From Zerene cesonia (taxonomy: Eukaryota; Arthropoda; Insecta; Lepidoptera; Pieridae), in assembly GCF_012273895.1 (NCBI RefSeq), contig NC_052112.1:10888102-10952101 (forward strand): 64,000 nucleotides of DNA. The letters are read 5' to 3'. Positions 23,195 through 33,300 of this stretch are shown in pieces. The notes below the pieces were generated by a model that was given only the letters and a program-made list of their open reading frames with translations, was not told the DNA's origin and did no database searches. Numbering within the stretch: the first letter of the stretch is position 1; the number at the start of each line of letters is the position of its first letter. The position numbers and the translations under genes are program-made.

Positions 23195-26100
23195 AAATAT
23201 TAAAACAAAGGCCTATGTGAAAGAAAACTTTATTACTATCATAAATTTCTACGGCAAAGTTTAACACCTAAAATTATATTATCAGGGATTTCTTATCAGA
23301 TGGTGTCAATATTAAAAACACAGTCGTCGTGTTACAAGAGTATTTTTATTACTTATTAGGTACTTGTATCTTTATATAGATATTGTAAAATAAGGCAATT
23401 TCCCATTAAATCTTACATTTTTTTTACTTTTCTGCTGCATTAAACATAATAGAATTGTAATAAGTTTGACTATTTCGCAATGTAAATAATAATTGTACAT
23501 ATTTTCGATTGGATTGAGATCTGAACATAAAATAATGATGTAATCTCATATATCAATGAGATCTTGATCTGTTGTGTGCATTTAATTTTAAATAAATAAA
23601 CTCACAACATACTGTAGTTCCGACAGGCGTCGGGATATGTATGTCGGCATACATATTCCACGTATAAATTATTCTTAAAACGAAATAGGTACAGAATCGA
23701 TTCAAACCCTCGGTGTAGTATTAGCATATATTAGTAATTAGATAAATACAAGTATCAAACACATAGTACTCAACACACTGTTCAAATTAATTTTACATAG
23801 GAGCTATCTACATATATAATGTGTATGATACAACTACTTTGATGGTCCGTGTCTACGCAGTAAGCCAGTAACGGGGAGCTGGTTGCCTTCCTCGCCTGTC
23901 ATTCATCAACACTATGTTTCTGTATGTGTTCGAAAACATGAAAAAAACTGGCCAAAATTTATGTGAAACAAAAGTTGTGTGTGACTATCCACACACGTCG
24001 GTAACCAAGGGATAAAAAACATTCCCCTAAATGTAATTAAATGTAAATTATGAGTTTGTATTCAACAATATCGTATTTTGTTCTTTGAAATTAAAGATTC
24101 TAATTAGGTGAGATATAGGCATCTAAAAAAGATGTCTGTTTATTTTTGAGATCACAAACTACATATTATATTATATTTTGGATCGCAGAAAGTAAAATTT
24201 TTGATCGTACTTTTCCTATTATTGCGTCTATGATTCATTCAGTAAACCTGGTAACAGTGGTCTCAGTAATCAGAACATGAAGTATAAGCTATGTGTCTAC
24301 TTTTTGTGCAAAAAGCAATTTGTACGGATGCAAGACTTAAGAGTCAAGAGTCGGATTTGATGCCGACGGATGTGATAGTCTGATTCCACGTATCATTGAA
24401 TAAAAATAACAATCTATCTACGACACCGATTTGGATGAAATGAAGTGTACAGATGTAGGTTAAACCAAGACACCACATAAACATGGAGATGATGTAACAT
24501 GATGTAATTAGTTTGCATAGTCAAATTAGATGGGTGTCAATTTTTTTAGGTTATTTGTACGGAACCCTTAATTTGGAGACCTACTCGAAAATATATGAAT
24601 TATTTTTCTAAACGTCGAAAAAATTTAAAAAATTACTAGTGAGTAGTCTAGACTCCGGACTCGAAGAAACTTGTGTTATTGCGGTGGTTTATTTGTTATA
24701 TCTGTTGCAGAAAAGTCGGCAGTGGTTATTGTTTAATATTCAAGAATAGAATTGTATTAATCATTATTAAACGAATTACCTATCCTCTTTTTTATGCCCA
24801 AATCCATATGACTGTAAATACATTCACAAACTCTAATAATGTGTCAATGATAATTACAAACATACAGTGACAGACACAACATAATAAATATTGGCAGTCC
24901 CACAACACCGGGGTCTTGATTCTCAAACTTCTGTTTGTATAATTTTTCAATAAAACACATTGTATTTGATAATTTCATTTATTAAAAGTGTACTTTATCG
25001 CTTATTTAATAATATGTACAAAAATATAGGCAGATCTCCGCCTCTGCTACACGAGTCGAAGACAAAGCAACGTCGACACAACGCGTATCATCCTCAGAGC
25101 CACGAAACTGAATCGGTAAACTCGATGTACAACAGCTAACTCTATATAAATCTATAATTTGTCGTTCAATATAAAATTTATATTAGCACATACTCTGATA
25201 AATATTATATATAATATCTCTAATTCGGTTTATAAATAGAGAGGTTTAAAGATCTTTTCGCAATAGCACTGGACACAGATTAGTGTGCGAGATGGTACAG
25301 CTCATTCACATTCAGCGGTCTAGGTAAAAGGTATCCCGCATCGGCATTCGCAGATGTTAAGTGTAACACGAAGAGCCCCGGCAAATGAGAGCTACGTAAG
25401 TCAAAGGTCTACAACCATGAAGTTATTGTGATCATATGCTCCTAAGCCGAGCTGACACAGCTCACATTTAGACGGTTTTGCGACACTCTTACTGTGATTA
25501 TTGCTCTCTCCGGTTCTTTTAATGTAAATGAACTGTTTTAGAATTTCACTCATAACATACAGTTCTATAAGTCTAGAACACAATTATTTATTATTTACAT
25601 CATCATTATTATGCAAAATAACAAAATGAGATGACATTTACATAAAATATAATAATATTTAATAGATGTCAATAAAATTGATTACCCTCTCATTAGGTAT
25701 GAATATATAAAACTATCCTGTAACACTTTGGTTTGTGATAAAAACGATACATGATAATATCAAGTGCAATTACACTAATTGTTATTTGTTTAGTCATAGT
25801 TCTCGCATTGAACAACTCCTATCGATTAATGTTTCTATATTACTGTCACTCAGTAAGCATAAAACAGCCATAATATTATAATGAACATGTGCTGGTTAAT
25901 TACCTTGGCACGTAATATCAATTGAGCTCGTTTCATCTTTATTTTCAATTATACAGTAAACACAAATACAGGTATAAAATTGTACAAAGCCTTAAATAGT
26001 AAATTCGTGGAATGCTTTCTGAAGTCATGGAGCTTGCTGCGGCGCAGCGGTCTACAAAATCTAGTGAACGATTAGTGCATATCCAAACAGCCTCTAAACT

Positions 26101-26585
26101 ATAATTACCGATAACTTATATTAAGGAATTCATCTTAGGAATGTTTTGCAGTCTCAAATATGTCTCGAACATTTGGTAACAGGAAACGCGGTACTAAGTC
26201 ATAAAATATCTAGATATAACACGAATTTAAAACTTAACTAGACAACATCTCGTACCTTATAATTATTTATCGGCAACTAGCGAAGGATCGCGCTACATCT
26301 TACGGCTAATTATTATTATATAAGTTAACGAGTCGCGCGCCGCGCGCCGAGCGCCTGTGCCGCGGCGAGCTGCGGGCGACGCGCGACCCTACGATTTGGT
26401 CTACTAGCGAAGGCTATGCTACGTGCGCACTTGCCGGCGGCGCTTCCGTGTTCATCCGTCTTTGCTCCGTTCAAAGCGAGAAACGGATGCGACAGGATCT
26501 ATGGGTCGCGTACGACGCAAAGGACAAACACGAAAGTCGTCAAAGGTAAGGACACTTACACTACCATATTAAGCGAGTGAGATTC

Positions 26586-26691
26586 TTATGAGACCGCGAA
26601 CGGCCGCGGAGATTCCGGTTTGTTCATGCGCGGCGCGGGCGCGGGGTGTGCGCGGGGTGTGCGCGGGGAGGCGCGGGGATGCGCGGGGTGC
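26586..26691 (-). CDS. Possible terminal coding exon of the GATAe-like gene
   Basis: Open on the minus strand from the gap edge at 26691 to a TAA at 26588-26586. The frame gives a Pro/Ala/His/Arg-rich stretch ending RMNKPESPRPFAVS. It could be the C-terminus that follows the His-rich exons, which would place the 3' UTR at about 26.58-24.98 kb, where an AATAAA occurs at 24981-24976. The GC-rich part may instead be a simple repeat like the one at 56.6 kb, and the acceptor would have to lie inside the gap. Speculative. Confidence 0.25.
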
Positions 26692-26791
26692 NNNNNNNNN
26701 NNNNNNNNNNNNNNNNNNNNNNNNNNNNNNNNNNNNNNNNNNNNNNNNNNNNNNNNNNNNNNNNNNNNNNNNNNNNNNNNNNNNNNNNNNN
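26692..26791. other. Assembly gap (100 N)
   Basis: Adjoins a G-rich simple sequence at its left edge, which probably caused the break. Confidence 0.95.
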
Positions 26792-28000
26792 AAACTTTGT
26801 AGATTTATTGAGGACCGATGACAATACACTAATTTGATAAAATTATTCCAGTTTTCAATTTGCAAAATATGGTTTTTGACAAAGCGTGTTTTTTAGTTTT
26901 TTTAAACTATTATATTTTATTTGTAAAAAAAAAGGCCACAGGTCCCCATCCGCTTATCGTATTCATTTTGAGTTTACTTAAGATAAAACTTGGCACCGTT
27001 AGAAATGCCACAGAGAACCTACATACAAATTAGTAATCCCATTAATCGTAGTGTCCTATTGAGCAATATAAGTACAGCTCAGAAAGTCCGTTAAATACCG
27101 CTTATCCAATTACGTTCGCAACTTGCAAGCCAGTCGCCAGTCGAGTGGCGTCACATTCTGGTGTCAGCTTACGTCCATGTTCTAAGAGTACCTACTCGTG
27201 TAGAAGCTGTGACTGCCAGATGGTTCTCGGAACTAGCCATGGGATTGTAAACAATCGGTTGATGAACGGAAATTGTGTTCCAAAGTATATACTAAGCTAG
27301 CTATATCACTATTAATGCCTAAATTGATTACTAAATTAATGCACTATTAATGCCTAAATTGACATTAGGAAGATTAACTCACCGGTCGACGCAATACTTC
27401 GAACATGCAATGGACCTTACGATAGAGATGGTAAAGTGACTGTCGATAAATTAATACACTTAAGTACCTACTACAAAAACGCAAACAAGTACGTACAAAA
27501 GTCCAAGTGTGTGAAATATGTATATTTCAACACTCAATTATCTAAATATTCGAATAATATGACGGTCAGAGCCAGCGCATGCCAGTCGTCTGTTTGATGT
27601 AAAACTAATTATTCCGGTGTAAGCGGAGCCGGCGGCGGCCATGTGCGGCGTCACTCGCCCGCGTTATCTGCTGCGCGACGCGGTTATACCCTCGTTATCG
27701 TTACACTAATGTTTAGTATGAGTTTTGTAGTGACATCAGTACTCTAGCAGTCGAATAACTATAACACAAGTCAATACAAAAAATAAACCGTTAGTAACGT
27801 GGGTGATGACAAACGCCAAACAAACAAAATTTGAAAAATTTTGTATTTCTAGAACTATCTAGAACTTGTATACTAATACATAGACACTTATTGATACACT
27901 ATAACGATTAATCAAGGAAGAAAAACAATCTAGGAAGTGAGAACTAAATCTATAGTTTTTAACTAAACAATGCGATCTCCCGCAAGTTACATCCTACTAA

Positions 28001-28178
28001 TCCTACTCCTTCTTAATATTATAAATGCGAAAGTTTGTTCACGCAAAAACTGAACCGATTGCAATGAACTTTGGCACATAGACAGCTGGACAACTGGAAT
28101 AACATATAGGCAACTTCTTATCCCGATATTCCCACGGGAGACGGACTTACGCGGATGAAACCGCGGGACGCAGGTAGT
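28001..28178 (+). mobile_element. Helitron-like short element, family C
   Basis: Starts 'tcctactccttcttaatatt' then 'ataaatgcgaaagtttgtt', and ends 'aaaccgcgggacgcaggtag'. A decayed plus-strand copy of the 22889 type. Confidence 0.6.
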
Positions 28179-29900
28179 ATTATATAAAGCAACATCTTAT
28201 CAAATTTTGACAAACAAAACTAAACTCCTATCATAGGTAATGTGAGTGGCTGGTAAAACAAAAGAAATGTAATGCTAAATGACGTCGCAAGTGTGTCAGC
28301 GGTCCTGCGCGTGCTCTCTCCGCGATAAGGCTGCGGAAGTGTCGCCGACCGCCGACATTAGCTCCCGCCCTACGCGGCGCGGTACACGCCTCGAAGAATT
28401 AACTTACACAGAGCCACGCTCGCCGGCCGCTGCCACCACAACCGAGCTCGCTGCAACACGCCGGAACCGAACCCCATGCACCCGATTTGTATGAACGCTT
28501 CATTCGATTTCATCTAATACGGCGGTAGATTTAAAAGTTATGGAAATAACGTGTATTCTGACGGAACGCAGAAATGTGCCACACATTAGTGTTAGAATAT
28601 TGATATAAGTAACTGCACATGTGTACTCAGACGGATTACGTGACCCCGGAGCTACCTACAGAATGCGACACCGCGAGCGTCTCGGCTCACTTCATTCACT
28701 ACTCTTGGATTTTGTTTATTAATATTACTAGATCGTTAATTCATTGTTTAATGTAATGATTGTATATCACCAACGTTGTGAAACAAGAATGTATTCAGAA
28801 AAAGGGTACTTTAGATTTTGACTATTTTTCAGGACTGACATCTGTAGCTATAACATTTATGGTGAACAAATTTCAAACTTTGTACACTTATCAACGATCG
28901 GTGACAGAACAGTAATTTTATAAGTTTTGCTTATCCTGATTAAGTTAGCCAGGATAAAATAATTTCCTGTAATTATTATTAGTTAATTCTATCAGTAAAA
29001 CGTCTTTTTATTCTGTTAAAATATATTTATTATTGAATAGTCTAAATGGCAAGAAACTTTAGGCGGAGAGACCAAATGAATCACAAAGCATACTCGTGTA
29101 CTGCACACACGGCGCGCTTGTTAGCTCGCGGCCGTCCTGTTTGCGGCGCGTGCCCTATTCGATACCATTTACGGAATGCGATTTTAATGGTCAAAGGACT
29201 TCATCGGAAAGAAATTTTTTGTCGGAACCTCGAAGCGCAGCGCCGCGGCCTGTGCAAACACGGCCCGCGACACCACAGACATTGTTATTGTATTATCGCG
29301 CCTATTTACACCGCGTGTTTTCGTTATGGACACGTATGATCCGTTGGCTTCGATAAAACTCGTTTATTCTTCTATTTAAGTCACACACTCGAGATCCATT
29401 CCTTTTGAAATTCTATGTTATTGAAATTTATACTGAACTTAGTACGCAAGTAACGCAAATTATTCATTTACGTATGGGACTAAGCGACGGCAGTAAACAT
29501 TGATAAATGACTAATATACAGTTTAACGGCAAAACAAAGAGTGTTAGCTACGAGTTTTTGCGTTCCGATGATCAACCGTAAAACAGTTTTTGTGCAATAA
29601 CCCGCGTAATATTTCAAAGAAAGGTTATTAATGTTTTATGGTCCACAAAACTATATCCACTTTCGAAGACGGATGACGGTTTAAGAGCCCGGGCGATAAG
29701 TGTCGCAAGTGTCCCCGCCCCACCCCGCTCGCCCCGCTCGCCTCGCTAGTTATCTGGCGCAGATCGACTATCCTAATAAAAATATCGTTCGACTGTTTTG
29801 GGGCTATCGCAATTGACCCGGCCAAAAATAATAGCTCCAATACACAATTCTCTCAGGGTTGTCAATACAAATTTCAACTTCATTCATTGTTTAGGAGTTT

Positions 29901-30001
29901 ACGGATTTTAAACGCGATTTACAGCGAGCGTGGTCACGGGGAGACTGACTTACGAAACGTCGGGTTAATAATATAATGAATAAATCGCGTTTAAAATCCG
30001 T
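29901..30001. repeat. Inverted-repeat (MITE-like) element next to the N-finger gap
   Basis: Perfect 21-bp arms at 29901-29921 and 29981-30001 flank a 59-base centre. It lies 29 bases from the 100-N gap that separates it from the GATAe-like N-finger exon. Confidence 0.75.
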
Positions 30002-30030
30002 TAAAAAGTTTTTTAATTTCTAAATGTATA

Positions 30031-30130
30031 NNNNNNNNNNNNNNNNNNNNNNNNNNNNNNNNNNNNNNNNNNNNNNNNNNNNNNNNNNNNNNNNNNNNNN
30101 NNNNNNNNNNNNNNNNNNNNNNNNNNNNNN
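30031..30130. other. Assembly gap (100 N) next to the N-finger exon
   Basis: On the gene's strand this gap comes 62 bases after the donor of the N-finger exon, which is where the C-finger exon is expected. Confidence 0.95.
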
Positions 30131-30192
30131 TAGTCGAGCGGAGAGCTGCGTACGTCGGGGGCGGCCGGGGGCGCCGCGTGCCGCTGACGTAC

Positions 30193-30359
30193 CAGCCGCC
30201 GCGGCTGCTTGAGCGGCCGGTTCATGCCGTTCATCTTGTTGTAGAGGCCGCACGCGTTGCACAGGTAGTGGCCGGTGCCGTCGCGCCGCCACAGCGGCGT
30301 GTGGATGGCGCCGCAGTTCACGCACTCGCGCCCCTCCGTGAAAAACTCCGCCACGTCGA
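30193..30359 (-). CDS. GATAe: GATAe-like exon 6: N-terminal GATA zinc finger
   Basis: Acceptor gttgcgcag (AG at 30361-30360). The overhang A plus TC makes Ile, then DVAEFFTEGRE, the finger CVNC-X17-CNAC, GLYNKMNGMNRP and LKQPRRL. It ends in phase 0 before the donor GTACGT at 30192. All four Cys ligands and the LWRRDGTGHY loop are intact. The contig ends at 30131, so the exon that should carry the C-finger is not contiguous. Confidence 0.92.
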
Positions 30360-33300
30360 CTGCGCAACACAACATTAGCTCGCACCTCGCCCGCCTCGCG
30401 CCGCGCTCCGCCGAGCGTCAAATGGAACACCCACCGAGTGCTCGTCACTTACGACTTACCCTCAATATATAATGTTACGTAAGCATTCAAAATCAATAAA
30501 AGTCATCTTATAAATATTCTGTATAAAATTATAATTATTCTCAAGCTTGCCAATAGTTAAAAGCTATCTCGTGTAAAGTGCAAGACAAATCCTTTCAAAC
30601 GATTCGTCTGTAGGTATACAGCGACCTATGCAAACATATTGTAAAACAGTGCTCGATCAGCAGAAATCGCAATTGTTTATGTATGTGTCGTCGAACCGGA
30701 CCTTGACAATGGCCGATGTGTGTGTGTGTGTGTCTGGGTGTGTTTGTGTGTGTCACACGGCAAGGCCGCGCGTGCTTCATTCATAGCGCGCTGTCGACCA
30801 GCCGGCGGGAAGACACGAATCAGCGTACACCACCTCGCTCAGCTTGCCCACCAGAGACATTAGCACGAATTGATGTTCTGAGCACGCTATTGCAATGCAG
30901 TTACAAGCCTTGATACAAATTTATATTTTAGGAAGAAGTGTCCCTGCTCATATTCACAGTCCTTGACAACAATTACTTATTTACCCATATTAATTCCATT
31001 TTGTTTTACAAAATGCACCTTCAAGTGGTCAAAACTAGACCGAATTTAAATAGGATCATATGGAAGGCACCAGCTTTCAAATAAAAAAGGCATCATAAAA
31101 GGTCTGTTCATCCAGTAAAAAGTTATGAGGTAACAAACACAACAAAAGAACAGTCGACTTGATTACCTTCCTCTTTCTTCAAAGTCGGTTGATAATATGA
31201 TTCCATAAAACTGCATTGAAATTGCATTGCATATGAAACATTGTTTTATTGAAAATGATAGTATTATGTTGAATTAAAAAAAACAATAAAAATAAATTGA
31301 ATGTCAGGTCATTGTCGCGGGTACAATGTGCTGCGGAAGTAAATATTGCTGACGAAGCAAACTTCGCGTCCGTTGTTTTATTGTGATACGTCCATTCAAT
31401 AATAAAGGAATTATATTCTTAAAAGAAAAAGACGTTGTTTTAAAAAATGTGTTTACTTAAATAACACATATCAATTTTAAGTGAATTGGGAATGTATTCA
31501 ACCGCGCTCCTGATGACTAGCGACCGTGAATATTACCGTGAATTTAATATTATGTTTGCAATTTAGGTGCTATAAGCAGTGGTGGCNNNNNNNNNNNNNN
31601 NNNNNNNNNNNNNNNNNNNNNNNNNNNNNNNNNNNNNNNNNNNNNNNNNNNNNNNNNNNNNNNNNNNNNNNNNNNNNNNNNNNNNNNNNNNNNNNNNNNN
31701 NNNNNNNNNNNNNNNNNNNNNNNNNNNNNNNNNNNNNNNNNNNNNNNNNNNNNNNNNNNNNNNNNNNNNNNNNNNNNNNNNNNNNNNNNNNNNNNNNNNN
31801 NNNNNNNNNNNNNNNNNNNNNNNNNNNNNNNNNNNNNNNNNNNNNNNNNNNNNNNNNNNNNNNNNNNNNNNNNNNNNNNNNNNNNNNNNNNNNNNNNNNN
31901 NNNNNNNNNNNNNNNNNNNNNNNNNNNNNNNNNNNNNNNNNNNNNNNNNNNNNNNNNNNNNNNNNNNNNNNNNNNNNNNNNNNNNNNNNNNNNNNNNNNN
32001 NNNNNNNNNNNNNNNNNNNNNNNNNNNNNNNNNNNNNNNNNNNNNNNNNNNNNNNNNNNNNNNNNNNNNNNNNNNNNNNNNNNNNNNNNNNNNNNNNNNN
32101 NNNNNNNNNNNNNNNNNNNNNNNNNNNNNNNNNNNNNNNNNNNNNNNNNNNNNNNNNNNNNNNNNNNNNNNNNNNNNNNNNNNNNNNNNNNNNNNNNNNN
32201 NNNNNNNNNNNNNNNNNNNNNNNNNNNNNNNNNNNNNNNNNNNNNNNNNNNNNNNNNNNNNNNNNNNNNNNNNNNNNNNNNNNNNNNNNNNNNNNNNNNN
32301 NNNNNNNNNNNNNNNNNNNNNNNNNNNNNNNNNNNNNNNNNNNNNNNNNNNNNNNNNNNNNNNNNNNNNNNNNNNNNNNNNNNNNNNNNNNNNNNNNNNN
32401 NNNNNNNNNNNNNNNNNNNNNNNNNNNNNNNNNNNNNNNNNNNNNNNNNNNNNNNNNNNNNNNNNNNNNNNNNNNNNNNNNNNNNNNNNNNNNNNNNNNN
32501 NNNNNNNNNNNNNNNNNNNNNNNNNNNNNNNNNNNNNNNNNNNNNNNNNNNNNNNNNNNNNNNNNNNNNNNNNNNNNNNNNNNNNNCCCCGCCCCGCCCC
32601 TCCCTCCCCTCGCCCGCGTGAAATCCGCGCCCGCCGAGCGTCCTGTCGTGTCGTTGACACTTGTGTTGGTTGCAGTGGCCGAGGGGGCGCCGCCGGGCGC
32701 GGATTTCTACAAGGGCTTCCTGTTTAACGGCGTCGGGGCCGCGCTGTCCGCCCCCGCGCCGCACTGCACGCCCGCGCTGGCCGGCACGACCCCCGACTAC
32801 AAACAGAAGAAAGGGGTACGTGCGCCCCGCCCCTCCTCGCCGACTCCTCTAGTTGTAACGTAGCTGAGGAAACTCACCAGAGTTGTGTTCAAGTTTTATG
32901 GCAGTACGAGAGGGTTGGCGACTATGAACCCTACGCTCTACTTTCTACCCTCTTCCGATACCCCATCCGCACCTGATCTTTTTCACAATATCAAACGAAA
33001 CATTCATCCCAACAATACGTCTACGAAATCCTCTCTGAAGATTCCCAAGTCCCATCCGCTCACTAACTCTTTCACCGCTTATATGTTTCCAAGTTATCAG
33101 CATGTCGGTAACTCATCCAAATCATCTGACGTCGACCAACAATTTCGAAATCGATACTTATTAGTCAACACATTATGTGGATATTTAAGGCAATTAAAGA
33201 ACCGCAAAATAATGAATCATTTCAATCACTAGTCATATTTTATATATTCAGAATAAGTAACGGTTCATGAAATTTTTGGTCACGAATTATTATCTTCATA

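Larger units (their letters stand above)
18360..26585. other. Interval between srp and the possible GATAe terminal exon
   Basis: Contains a GC-rich patch just upstream of srp (18520-18580), one 1000-N gap, a GATA cluster and transposon remnants at 21.9-23.2 kb. No supported coding exon. The 24.98-26.58 kb part is free of recognised repeats and might be a 3' UTR of the GATAe-like gene on the minus strand. Confidence 0.4.
26792..30030. other. Gap-bounded segment without supported exons
   Basis: Contains a Helitron-like element, an inverted-repeat element at its right end, and GC-rich patches at 27.62-27.70, 28.28-28.47 and 29.10-29.28 kb with scattered TTATC/GATAAG motifs. No C-finger coding sequence is present on either strand, although the N-finger exon lies just beyond the gap. 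Confidence 0.45.

Noticed and set aside
26620..26691. C-finger of the GATAe-like gene sought in the GC-rich edge of the 100-N gap
   Set aside because: No Cys pairs or LWRR motif in any frame; the sequence is a G-rich simple repeat or a Pro/Ala/Arg-rich tail.
29046..29339. 97-codon plus-strand frame with Cys and His residues
   Set aside because: The Cys spacing does not form a zinc finger of a known kind; two overlapping frames are open; no splice support.
18400..30030. C-finger exon of the GATAe-like gene on the minus strand downstream of the N-finger
   Set aside because: Neither the CNACG nor the LWRRN coding pattern occurs on either strand in this interval outside the gaps.
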